Positions 1 to 7,068 of a DNA stretch of 13,319 nt are shown here, piece after piece. Every line of letters starts with the position of its first letter. Position 1 is the first letter of the stretch. Made by a program: the position numbers and the translations under genes. This DNA comes from Ferruginibacter sp. Its GTDB lineage: Bacteria; Bacteroidota; Bacteroidia; Chitinophagales; Chitinophagaceae. The notes under the pieces were generated by a model. The model saw only the letters and a program-made list of their open reading frames with translations, did not search any database and had not been told where the DNA came from. The stretch spans positions 1 through 13,319 of the forward strand of contig JAURKN010000107.1 in the NCBI GenBank assembly GCA_030831725.1. The letters are read 5' to 3'.

Positions 1-15
1 CAATTTTCATCACTC

Positions 16-1014
16 ATGACGGTCGAATCAATCATAAACGCCTGGAAAAAGGACAAGTGGGGTACTTTGTATCTTTTTCATGGTGAGGAGGATTTCTTCA
101 TTGACGAACTTGTAAAGCACGCCGAAACCCAGATTCTTTCACCCGCCGATGCGGAATTCAATCTTTCTGTGTTTTATGGTAGAGATGCAGAGTGGACGCA
201 AGTTGTCAACGCCTGCAAAAGATATCCCATGAATGCCGAAAAGCAGATTGTAATTCTCAAGGAAGCGCAGATGATGAGTGGCATTGATAAGTTAGAAGCT
301 TATGTGGAACATCCGCTGTCATCAACCATGTTGATCATCAGTTTCAAAGGAAAGACAATGGACAAGCGAACCAGGGTGTTTAAACTGGTTGAAAAAACAG
401 GTACGATTTTTCTTTCCAATAAAGTACCTGATTATCATTTGCCAAAATGGATCGAGGATTATGTGCAGACAAAGGGAATCGGGATTTCTCAAAAAGCGAT
501 TGGCATGCTGGCAAGCCATATCGGGAATGAATTGAGCAGGGTAGTGAACGAATTAGACAAGTTGAGTGTCAATATCCATAATAAAAGTCAGATTGATGAG
601 TCGGATGTTGAAAAGTATGTCGGAATAAGCAGAGAGTTTAATGTTTTTGAATTGCAACAGGCCATCATGATTAAGGACTTGCCAACCGCGCTGAAAATTG
701 TCCAGTATTTCGAAGCAACACCAAAAGAAAATCCTATCCATAAGATTCTTCCGGCACTGTATTCATTCATTGCCAAATTACATGCTGCATACGGGTTGCC
801 TAATTTATCCGAGCAAAACCTAAAACCTCTTTTTTATCACAATCCGGTCGCGGCAAAGCAGGCAGCCATTGCGCTTAAAAACTACGGTTATGCCGGGGTG
901 GAAAGAATGTTATTGCTCCTTCAGCATTACAATTTGAAAAGTCTGGGCATGGGAGATTCCGGAACAGAAGACGCCTCTCTCATGAAAGAGATGGTCGTTA
1001 AGATGATGATTTGA
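16..1014 (+). CDS. holA: DNA polymerase III subunit delta
   Basis: Delta subunit of the replicative clamp loader. In this family it binds the beta sliding clamp and opens it as part of the delta-tau3-delta' complex. The 332-residue length is normal for HolA. The N-terminus (plus-strand 'LYLFHGEEDFFIDEL', about residues 18-32) is the typical opening of the family, where the P-loop has decayed. The middle holds the helical lid ('IGNELSRVVNELDKL') and the C-terminal collar helices follow. The first ATG at 16 fits the family start well, but only 15 bases lie upstream, so a promoter cannot be judged and a longer start outside the window cannot be excluded. The last 17 bp overlap the 3' end of the convergent DUF952 gene. 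The assignment rests on overall sequence resemblance, because delta has no strict catalytic motif. Confidence 0.93.
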   Translation: MTVESIINAWKKDKWGTLYLFHGEEDFFIDELVKHAETQILSPADAEFNLSVFYGRDAEWTQVVNACKRYPMNAEKQIVILKEAQMMSGIDKLEAYVEHPLSSTMLIISFKGKTMDKRTRVFKLVEKTGTIFLSNKVPDYHLPKWIEDYVQTKGIGISQKAIGMLASHIGNELSRVVNELDKLSVNIHNKSQIDESDVEKYVGISREFNVFELQQAIMIKDLPTALKIVQYFEATPKENPIHKILPALYSFIAKLHAAYGLPNLSEQNLKPLFYHNPVAAKQAAIALKNYGYAGVERMLLLLQHYNLKSLGMGDSGTEDASLMKEMVVKMMI

Positions 1015-1303
1015 TAGGTTCTACGCTTTTGATGGAAGTCAATGGAATTGTTCCGTAACAATGCGGGAAACTATCTTTCAATCCCGCTGAATATTCCAGT
1101 TTTGTAGATTCCTTTAATGACTCCTCATCCAGCGTCAATTTAATCAGGTCTGTTTTTCCTGCAAAATGTCTTTGCAATACTCCTTCCAATTGATGTTCGT
1201 AACACATGTGAATGAATCCTTCGGAGTGAAGTGAATCTGCATCGATCCAACCTTCCGATTGTGCAGATGTCCAACGTGCTAATGAGGTGATGTGATACAT
1301 CAT
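998..1303 (-). CDS. DUF952 domain-containing protein
   Basis: Small 101-residue protein of the DUF952 family, whose biochemical role is not established. Visible family marks are the opening 'YHIT', 'DADSLHSEGFIHMC' (about residues 22-34, the usual 'ADSL..EGFIH' block) and 'FPHCYGTIPL' (about 79-88, the usual 'PHIYGPLPL' block). Nearly the whole protein is the domain. The start ATG at 1303 overlaps the stop of the upstream transglutaminase-like gene in an ATGA arrangement. A second ATG follows immediately (1300), so either methionine could be first. The tight overlap suggests translational coupling within a two-gene leftward operon. Its tail overlaps the 3' end of holA by 17 bp. Confidence 0.88.
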   Translation of the reverse strand: MMYHITSLARWTSAQSEGWIDADSLHSEGFIHMCYEHQLEGVLQRHFAGKTDLIKLTLDEESLKESTKLEYSAGLKDSFPHCYGTIPLTSIKSVEPIKSSS

Positions 1304-2172
1304 GATTCCATTTTTTTTGCTAATTCCTGTAGCTCTTCCATCTTATACATGTTCTGATCATTTTCAAAACATTTTCCAAGTTCATTCAACAGGTGTCCGA
1401 TAAGTTCAGGATTTGTGAGCGGTTTTAAAAAATCGTCATCTGGGACTATCTCATTCTTGTGAAGATAGTGCTGCACGTCCAAGGGGGAGTAAAGCTGACC
1501 CGAAAGAGGGTCTATGAAAAATCCGATTGCAGAAAGCGAACCGACCCCAGGTTTATGTTCGTGGTCTAGATGGTCGATATAGGCCAGAATGAACTGATTG
1601 GGAATTCTTACGGCAAAAACCGGAATATCCAAAAGTTGACATAAGATCAGATAAAGTATTCCATTACTGACCGAATTGCCAGTTTTTGAGTCTAGGGTTT
1701 TGTTGATCAAAAATTGTTCTGGCATACTGTAATCCACAGGAACGCCGATATGTTGACAGTAATGGTAGAAAATGCTGTTGAACACATGAATCCGTTCCAT
1801 CGAAGTAAGGTGCATGTTGAGCTCAAGCCAAATGTTACGTCTTAACTTCTCAATTTGCTGAAGTATGGTATGAGTCTGGATGTCGGGGTAATGGTATTTG
1901 GCAGCAATGATGGCACCGCTTAAAAGCGAATGGCTCTCCTCATTTTTCCAACGTTCAAGCTCTTTGGTGAGGTCCTGAAAATGCAATTTGTGAATCAAAG
2001 ATTCAATTCGGGATTGTGTATGTTCGCTTGGATCTTTCTCCCATAATTGCTCAAGGTTGGGTATGATTTCTTTACCAAAGCTGGAAAGTTTATGGTAAAC
2101 GGACTGATACACCTCTTCATCCGGATCATCAATCAAATTGAGCAAGGCCTTTATTTCGTTACTTTCATTCAA
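1300..2172 (-). CDS. SirB1-like transglutaminase-fold protein
   Basis: A 290-residue cytoplasmic protein with no signal peptide. About the first 75 residues are helical and HEAT-like ('ALLNLIDDPDEEVYQSVYHKL'). The central part, about 80-240, looks like the Transglut_core2 domain seen in SirB1: 'NSVSNGILYLILCQLLDIPV' (about 166-185) matches the family's 'PISLGILYLELAERLGLPV' block, followed by 'RIPNQFILAYID' and 'FIDPLSGQLYS'. The SirB1 family has a transglutaminase fold, but its enzymatic activity is not established and I see no classic Cys-His-Asp triad. The gene is the first of a two-gene leftward unit with the DUF952 gene (4-bp overlap) and follows the topA terminator, so it probably has its own promoter. 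Family call is good; function unknown. Confidence 0.82.
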   Translation of the reverse strand: MNESNEIKALLNLIDDPDEEVYQSVYHKLSSFGKEIIPNLEQLWEKDPSEHTQSRIESLIHKLHFQDLTKELERWKNEESHSLLSGAIIAAKYHYPDIQTHTILQQIEKLRRNIWLELNMHLTSMERIHVFNSIFYHYCQHIGVPVDYSMPEQFLINKTLDSKTGNSVSNGILYLILCQLLDIPVFAVRIPNQFILAYIDHLDHEHKPGVGSLSAIGFFIDPLSGQLYSPLDVQHYLHKNEIVPDDDFLKPLTNPELIGHLLNELGKCFENDQNMYKMEELQELAKKMES

Positions 2173-2220
2173 GGGTAAACGTAGAATTCGTCCTCAATTT
2201 CACATCATTCAATCACACAG

Positions 2221-2252
2221 CAAAGCAATAATTTTCCACAAAGGTTGACAAA
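2221..2252 (-). promoter_or_regulatory. Candidate promoter for the transglutaminase-like/DUF952 pair
   Basis: On the minus strand a TTTG (2252-2249) is followed after 20 nt by TTGCTTTG (2228-2221). This fits the Bacteroidota layout TTTG-N17-23-TAnnTTTG with one mismatch in the -7 element. It lies just downstream of the topA terminator and about 50 bp before the ATG at 2172, where an independent promoter is needed. Sequence match only. Confidence 0.35.
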
Positions 2253-2260
2253 TTGTTATG

Positions 2261-2292
2261 CAAAAAAAAGAGAGGCTGGTTTAGCCTCTCTT
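2261..2292 (-). terminator. Intrinsic terminator of topA
   Basis: Perfect 10-bp inverted repeat AAGAGAGGCT (2268-2277) / AGCCTCTCTT (2283-2292) with a 5-nt loop. Next to it is an A run on the plus strand (2262-2269), which reads as a T tract right after the hairpin on the minus strand. It starts about 20 bp past the topA stop at 2313, as expected for a Rho-independent terminator of the leftward topA transcript. Confidence 0.9.
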
Positions 2293-2312
2293 GAATCAGA
2301 TTGTCTGTTACG

Positions 2313-4862
2313 TTATTTTTTCTTTGCGGCTGATTTTTTTGTAGCCGCTTTTTTTGCTGTTGTTTTTTTATCAAAAGCCTTTGGATCCTGTTCTACAATC
2401 ATTTTTTTAATCTCATCCAGTTCCATAACGGCTAATTCTTCCGCAGTCCATTTTCCATTCGCACCTTTCCCAATCACTTTCAACATTTTTTTACCGTGGC
2501 GGATGAAAGGTCCCCATCTTCCGTTTTCGATGGATATTTTTTCTTCAGGCCATTGACGAATGTATCTGTTGGCTTCCTTTTCGATTTTCTTCTCGATAAG
2601 TTCATGGCATTCCTGCTCCGATATCGTATCAAAATGATAAGCCCTTGGAATGTTTATAAACAGTTCGTTCCACTTGATAAAAGGTCCGAATCGACCCTTG
2701 CCCTTGGTAATAGGTTTTTCGTCGTAATGTCCGATTGGCGCATCTTCCACCTGCTTCGCTTCGATGATCTCTATGGCTCTTCCCAGGTCAACATCAGTTG
2801 GTTCTTCACCTTTGGGAATGGAAATGAATTGATCCCCCCATTTCACGTATGGTCCGAATCTTCCGATATTCACACTTACTTCTTGTTCTTTGTACAGGCC
2901 CAATGACAAAGGAAGTTTGAAGAGTTCAACTGCATCTTCAAATTGTATGGTCTCGATGCTCTGTCCGGCTTTCAATCTGGCGAATTTCGGTTTTTCCTCA
3001 TCGGTAGATGAACCGATCTGCACCATAGGTCCGTATCTTCCCATGCGAGCAGTAATGGGCTTGCCATCTTCGGTTACGCCTAGCATACGCTCGCCGACGG
3101 CGCGTTCTGCCGTTTCCATGGTATGCGAAACTCCACTGTGAAATGGCTGATAAAATCCGGATACCATTTTGTTCCATATCATTTTGCCCGTGGCTATTTC
3201 GTCGAATTCTTTTTCTATGTTGGCAGTGAAAGAGTAGTCCATCACTTTCCCAAAATGCTGATTCAGAAAATCAGTAACAATCAATCCAAGATCGGTTGGG
3301 AATAATTTGGATTTTTCGGTACCGGTGTTCTCCTGATCAACCACTTTTTCGATTTTGTCATCTTTCAAGGTAAAAATGGTATAATCTCTTTTGATGGGCT
3401 CTTTGTCTTTTTTCTCCACATAATTCCTCTTGATGATGGTGGAAATGGTTGGAGCATAGGTACTCGGACGACCAATTCCGAGTTCTTCAAGTTTTTTCAC
3501 CAATGAGGCTTCCGTATATCTTGCCGCATGTTTGGTGAATTTCTCCGTAGCCGTCATTTTGACCAAAGGAAGTTTCTGTCCGAGCGTAAGGTCAGGAAGT
3601 CTGCTTTCTCCTTCATTGTCGCTTTCTTCATCGTCAGTACTTTCGAGGTACACCTTTAAAAATCCATCAAACTTCAAAACTTCTCCCGTTGCGGTCAATT
3701 CTTCCTGATTGGTGCTGATGTTGATTTTAGCAGTTGTTTTTTCAAATTCCGCATCTTTCATCTGGGAGGCTATAGTCCTTTTCCAAATCAGTTCGTACAA
3801 TCTGTTCAAATCAGGGTCACCAACACTGTGGTTCTCCATATAAGTAGGTCTGATGGCCTCATGCGCTTCCTGTGCGCTTTCATTTTTATTTTTATATTTC
3901 CTTACCTGAACGTACTTGTCTCCATAGCTCTTGCTGATCTCATTTTTGATCGCATCCATTGCGGTATCACTTAAGCTTACAGAGTCTGTACGCATGTAGG
4001 TGATTTTTCCACTTTCATACAGCTTTTGAGCCAGTAGCATGGTTTTACTTACGCCATATCCCAACTTACGGCTGGCTTCCTGTTGTAGGGTGGAAGTGGT
4101 GAACGGAGCAGCAGGCGTTCTTTTTCCGGGTCTGACCTGAATATCTTTGACTGTATATTCGGCGCCTTTACATGACTCCAAAAAGGTTTCAGCTTGTTCG
4201 GCTTGAGAGAAACGACTTCCTTCTGCTTTAAAAGCTACTGACTTGTTGTTTAAGTCGGTAGATGTAAGTGTGGCTTCCACTTTATAGCTTCCAACAGCCT
4301 TGAACTGGTTGATTTCTCGTTCTTTCTCCACTATCAGCTTCACCGCGACGCTTTGAACCCTACCGGCACTCAATCCGCCGCGTTGTCCAATTTTTCTCCA
4401 TAATACCGGACTCAACTCAAAACCGACAATACGGTCAACGACCCTACGGGCCTGCTGGGCGTTAACCAGATTCATATTGATGGTTCTTGGGTTTTGAACC
4501 GCTTTTTGAATCGCAGGTTTTGTAATCTCGTGGAAAACAATTCGTTTTGTTGTTTTTGGATCCAGGTTTAGTACCTCCGCAAGGTGCCAGCTTATGCTTT
4601 CTCCCTCGCGGTCCTCATCCGATGCCAACCAAACCTCATCGGCTTTTTTGGCAAGTTGTCTTAGCTCTTTAACAACCCTTTCCTTTTCATCGGGAATGAT
4701 GTATTTAGGCAAGAAATCGTTTTGGATGTCGATTCCCATGTCGTTTTTTTCCAGGTCGCGGATGTGTCCGTAGCAGCTCTTGACTTCGAAGTCTTTTCCT
4801 AGTATTCCTTCGATGGTTTTGGCCTTAGCCGGAGACTCTACGATGAGTAAGTTCTTAGCCAT
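2313..4862 (-). CDS. topA: DNA topoisomerase I (type IA)
   Basis: Relaxes negative supercoils by transient single-strand cleavage; a nucleoid-associated essential enzyme. The Toprim domain opens the protein, with catalytic Glu9 in 'LIVESPAKAKTI' and the acidic metal-binding triad D82/D84/E86 in 'ASDEDREGE'. 'QARRVVDRIVGF' (137-148) and 'GLSAGRVQSVAV' (163-174) are core motifs. The cleavage tyrosine is Tyr289 in 'ITYMRTDS', and 'AQEAHEAIRPT' (330-340) is also present. The C-terminus carries four GR(Y/F/W)GP repeats (about 608, 667, 723 and 781) of the topoisomerase C-terminal type. No Cys4 zinc ribbons are visible, unlike in E. coli TopA. An acidic stretch (about 409-420) and a Lys/Ala-rich tail (about 831-849) are present. 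At 849 residues it is complete. A terminator follows the gene. Confidence 0.97.
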   Translation of the reverse strand: MAKNLLIVESPAKAKTIEGILGKDFEVKSCYGHIRDLEKNDMGIDIQNDFLPKYIIPDEKERVVKELRQLAKKADEVWLASDEDREGESISWHLAEVLNLDPKTTKRIVFHEITKPAIQKAVQNPRTINMNLVNAQQARRVVDRIVGFELSPVLWRKIGQRGGLSAGRVQSVAVKLIVEKEREINQFKAVGSYKVEATLTSTDLNNKSVAFKAEGSRFSQAEQAETFLESCKGAEYTVKDIQVRPGKRTPAAPFTTSTLQQEASRKLGYGVSKTMLLAQKLYESGKITYMRTDSVSLSDTAMDAIKNEISKSYGDKYVQVRKYKNKNESAQEAHEAIRPTYMENHSVGDPDLNRLYELIWKRTIASQMKDAEFEKTTAKINISTNQEELTATGEVLKFDGFLKVYLESTDDEESDNEGESRLPDLTLGQKLPLVKMTATEKFTKHAARYTEASLVKKLEELGIGRPSTYAPTISTIIKRNYVEKKDKEPIKRDYTIFTLKDDKIEKVVDQENTGTEKSKLFPTDLGLIVTDFLNQHFGKVMDYSFTANIEKEFDEIATGKMIWNKMVSGFYQPFHSGVSHTMETAERAVGERMLGVTEDGKPITARMGRYGPMVQIGSSTDEEKPKFARLKAGQSIETIQFEDAVELFKLPLSLGLYKEQEVSVNIGRFGPYVKWGDQFISIPKGEEPTDVDLGRAIEIIEAKQVEDAPIGHYDEKPITKGKGRFGPFIKWNELFINIPRAYHFDTISEQECHELIEKKIEKEANRYIRQWPEEKISIENGRWGPFIRHGKKMLKVIGKGANGKWTAEELAVMELDEIKKMIVEQDPKAFDKKTTAKKAATKKSAAKKK

Positions 4863-5186
4863 AATGATGATTAATGCGGAAATGAATCCGTATAATTTTC
4901 CCTTTTTTGATCACTTAAGGGATTGCAATATTAATAGAAAATTGAAAAAAAAGCCATAGCGAAGAAATTTGTCCGGCATATTTTGGACATAAATGCCTCA
5001 TTCTATGCAATTGAATTAATCTTATCCACAATACTGAATTTTCTATTTTCCAAACATTCGGGAGTTTTCAAATATTCTTTAAAGCCCAAAAAAGGATTTA
5101 TCAACAAAGTGTCAGAAAACATCATAATCTGATGCTTTTTTTCCAAAAGTTCAGGTTTGGTGTCATTTCTCGGTAATTTTGAAGAC
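4863..5186. other. Divergent intergenic region between topA and the DUF2520 gene
   Basis: 324 bp without a gene I trust. It must hold the topA promoter; the best minus-strand candidate is TAATATTG at 4933-4926 (one mismatch to TAnnTTTG), with no matching -33 and a leader of roughly 57-60 nt. The right end holds a perfect -7 element for the DUF2520 gene. A 61-codon minus-strand ORF (5188-5003) crosses the right half, but nothing supports it as a gene. No clear hairpin or long repeat was seen. Confidence 0.5.
5174..5181 (+). promoter_or_regulatory. -7 promoter element for the DUF2520 gene
   Basis: TAATTTTG is a perfect match to the Bacteroidota -7 consensus TAnnTTTG and ends 5 nt before the ATG at 5187. 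Transcription would start within a few bases of the start codon, giving a leaderless or nearly leaderless mRNA. A TTTG at 5156-5159 is only 14 nt upstream, shorter than the usual -33 spacing. Confidence 0.5.
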
Positions 5187-5984
5187 ATGCAAAGACCTAT
5201 TCACAATATATCGATCATTGGTTCTGGAAATGTGGCAACCGTTTTAGGACGGATTCTGTTTCGTCATGGTTTTGTGATCAACCAGATTGTGAGTCGAAAT
5301 CCTGTAACAGGTAAAAAGCTGGCAGATGAGTTGCATGCAAATTATGTTGATTTTTCAGGGCGGTTTCATCCAGAATCCGACTTATATATTATTGCACTAT
5401 CGGATTCCGCTATACTTTCCTGCTTGTCATTTTTGTCGGGTTTTGAAAAGATGGTTGTTCACACCGCAGCCTCTGTGCCCATGGAGGTGTTGAAGGAAGT
5501 TTCAAATGAATATGGAGTGATTTATCCTCTGCAAAGTTTGAACAAAGAATCTAAAGAGGTTCCTGGAATTCCATTTTTTTATTCTTCAAATAATATTGAA
5601 AATGAAGAGATCATAAAATCTACGTTACTTAAAATTTCAAATAAAGTGACCAAGGCGTCAAACGAAGAAAGGCTAAAATATCACGTTGCTGCGGTAATGG
5701 TCTGCAATTTCACCAACCATTTTTACGCCCTTGCAGAAGCGTTTTGCAAACGCGAGTCGCTGGATTTTTCAAATCTGATTCCCTTGATCGAAGAAACAGC
5801 TTTTCGCGTCAGAAATACGAGTCCGGCCCTGCTTCAAACAGGACCTGCTGTCAGAAAAGATGATATAACTATGGGAAAGCATATCGATTTGCTGAAAAAG
5901 GATCAAGGTCTACAATCATTATACAAAGCGATTTCTCAATCCATTATTGAATTCAATGATCGTCTTACTGATAAGGAAAAATGA
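5187..5984 (+). CDS. Rossmann-fold / DUF2520 domain protein
   Basis: Predicted cytoplasmic NAD(P)-binding protein of 265 residues. The N-terminal Rossmann half begins 'ISIIGSGNVATVLGR', with the dinucleotide loop GSGNVA at 12-17 as in F420/NADP-dependent oxidoreductases. The C-terminal helical DUF2520 half shows 'HVAAVMVCNFTNHFYALAE' (about 166-184) and 'QTGPAVRKDD' (about 217-226). Substrate and reaction are unknown. I chose ATG 5187 because the Rossmann strand begins right after it. The frame also allows a TTG at 5157, but that would put the perfect -7 element inside the gene. In many Bacteroidota this gene, as I recall, lies directly before kdsC, ubiA-like and maf; here about 1.4 kb intervenes. 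Its last 20 bp overlap the convergent lipoprotein gene. Confidence 0.88.
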   Translation: MQRPIHNISIIGSGNVATVLGRILFRHGFVINQIVSRNPVTGKKLADELHANYVDFSGRFHPESDLYIIALSDSAILSCLSFLSGFEKMVVHTAASVPMEVLKEVSNEYGVIYPLQSLNKESKEVPGIPFFYSSNNIENEEIIKSTLLKISNKVTKASNEERLKYHVAAVMVCNFTNHFYALAEAFCKRESLDFSNLIPLIEETAFRVRNTSPALLQTGPAVRKDDITMGKHIDLLKKDQGLQSLYKAISQSIIEFNDRLTDKEK

Positions 5985-6600
5985 TGTCTGTTTGAACCTT
6001 GTAAGGATCTTTCAGATTGTTCTCTGAATCATAAGGGTCATCCACATAAACTTCATAAGGGGCAGAAGTTTGTTTTTTGTTGCTTTCTTTCAAAAATTCT
6101 TTCATTGCCTGATATGCTTGGGCTGTTTCTGCATAAGGTCCAAAATAATGAGCGATCAAGGCTCTTTTTTTTCCTGTGTTTTTAATATAAACCCCTTTTA
6201 TTTTCTTTTTGGGCGCTTTTTCAATGGGAATTCCTGCCTCAAAGAAAAAGGGTGCTTTTTGATTTTTGTACCATGCCATAGGTGGCCCAGTCATTTTCAA
6301 TTGATATTTTGCTATGATCTCTTGAAGTTTCTTACCATATATATCTGACAGTTTTTGGCTTAATCGTTCGCTGTTCATTGCACTGTCTTTGATATAAATC
6401 ACGACCATCGGTAATTCAGTTGTGTCCACTATATTTATGATCGGGGCTATCTGTGGCGTAGTGTCGTTTTTTGCCCTGGGTTTATCCTTTTTCATCAGGA
6501 TAGGCTCTTTTTCTTTGGCATCTTTTTCATTTCCCCAAAGGCAGGACGACAAAATGAATGAAACACAAAGAAGGGAAAGTATGATGGATTTCAATTTCAT
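5965..6600 (-). CDS. Lipoprotein with GyrI-like (effector-binding) domain
   Basis: A 211-residue exported protein. It starts with a basic n-region, a hydrophobic core and the lipobox 'ILSSC' with Cys20, so it is probably a lipoprotein. The residues after Cys20 (Leu-Trp) give no obvious inner-membrane retention signal. A polar linker (about 22-60) leads to a GyrI-like/AraC effector-binding domain (about 64-211): 'GPPMAWYKN' (105-113), 'FEAGIPI' (120-126), 'AHYFGPYAETAQAYQAMKEF' (150-169), 'PYEVYVDDP' (181-189) with the usual pocket Glu183, and a closing 'TDIIFPYQ'. Relatives bind small molecules, mostly in the cytoplasm; the ligand here is unknown. The ORF extends 35 codons upstream (ATG 6705), but the lipobox fixes the start at 6600. 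Its 3' end overlaps the DUF2520 gene by 20 bp. Confidence 0.83.
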   Translation of the reverse strand: MKLKSIILSLLCVSFILSSCLWGNEKDAKEKEPILMKKDKPRAKNDTTPQIAPIINIVDTTELPMVVIYIKDSAMNSERLSQKLSDIYGKKLQEIIAKYQLKMTGPPMAWYKNQKAPFFFEAGIPIEKAPKKKIKGVYIKNTGKKRALIAHYFGPYAETAQAYQAMKEFLKESNKKQTSAPYEVYVDDPYDSENNLKDPYKVQTDIIFPYQ

Positions 6601-6689
6601 GAAGGGGATTATGAACCCTAAGATAATGATAAAGCTTTGTTTTTCATAGCATAACTTAAACAAACGCAACTGAATATCCGTATTTTGCT

Positions 6690-6697
6690 TAGGTTTG
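6690..6697 (+). promoter_or_regulatory. -7 promoter element for the fdx-iscX-kdsC-ubiA-maf run
   Basis: TAGGTTTG matches TAnnTTTG perfectly and ends 16 nt before the ferredoxin ATG at 6714, implying a leader of roughly 10 nt. No convincing -33 TTTG is present at the usual distance. It lies in the 113-bp gap divergent from the lipoprotein gene, where a rightward promoter is required. Confidence 0.5.
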
Positions 6698-6713
6698 CGT
6701 TCCAAATTAGAAT

Positions 6714-7049
6714 ATGTATAAGATAACTTTCAATTTTGAACAAAAAGGTCTTGAGCCCGTTACCATTGAAGGAGTTGAAGACGGCCAATCGATTCTCGAA
6801 GTAGCACTACTCAATGAGATAGACCTTCATCATAATTGCGGGGGAGTTTGCGCTTGCAGCACTTGCCACCTTTATGTAAACGAAGGGGAAAATCACATCG
6901 AAGAACTCTCAGACAAAGAGGAGGATTTCATTGATCGTGCTGTCAGCCCAAGACTAAATTCCAGACTCGGTTGTCAGTGTGTGCTGCTCCCAGGATCCGG
7001 AAATATTGCCGTAACCCTGCCGGATCAAACTCAATTCCTCGGAGAATAA
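6714..7049 (+). CDS. fdx: ISC-type [2Fe-2S] ferredoxin
   Basis: Small electron carrier of the adrenodoxin/ISC ferredoxin type, which supplies electrons for iron-sulfur cluster assembly. At 111 residues it has the same length as E. coli Fdx. The four cluster ligands appear as Cys42, Cys48, Cys51 and Cys87 (C-x5-C-x2-C ... C, in 'HHNCGGVCACSTCHLYV' and 'SRLGCQ'), the pattern of E. coli Fdx. Two extra cysteines (46 and 89) are also visible; Cys46 has a counterpart position between the ligands in the family's variable loop. The acidic stretch 'EELSDKEEDFIDRA' (63-76) corresponds to the partner-binding helix of these ferredoxins. It is followed 19 bp later by iscX, as at the end of proteobacterial isc operons, but no iscS/U/A or hscA/B is in the window. 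Probably first gene of a five-gene transcript. Confidence 0.93.
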   Translation: MYKITFNFEQKGLEPVTIEGVEDGQSILEVALLNEIDLHHNCGGVCACSTCHLYVNEGENHIEELSDKEEDFIDRAVSPRLNSRLGCQCVLLPGSGNIAVTLPDQTQFLGE

Positions 7050-7068
7050 TTCAGTAAAAAATAGAAAA

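Noticed and set aside
2245..2556. Plus-strand ORF of 103 codons opposite the topA 3' end
   Set aside because: It lies over the topA terminator and the Lys/Ala-rich coding tail; the Phe/Ala-rich translation is a shadow of the opposite-strand lysine codons.
2496..3305. Several plus-strand ORFs (2496-2906, 2890-3141, 3123-3305) inside topA
   Set aside because: topA is unambiguous on the other strand; these translations resemble nothing and overlap its conserved repeats.
4926..4933. TAATATTG as a definite topA promoter
   Set aside because: One mismatch in the -7 consensus and no -33 element at the right distance; kept only as a remark on the intergenic region.
5157..5186. TTG start giving a 10-residue longer DUF2520 protein
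   Set aside because: The extension covers the perfect -7 promoter element, and the Rossmann strand begins just after ATG 5187.
6601..6705. 35-codon upstream extension of the lipoprotein ORF
   Set aside because: It would bury the signal peptide and lipobox in the interior; ATG 6600 places the lipobox Cys at residue 20.
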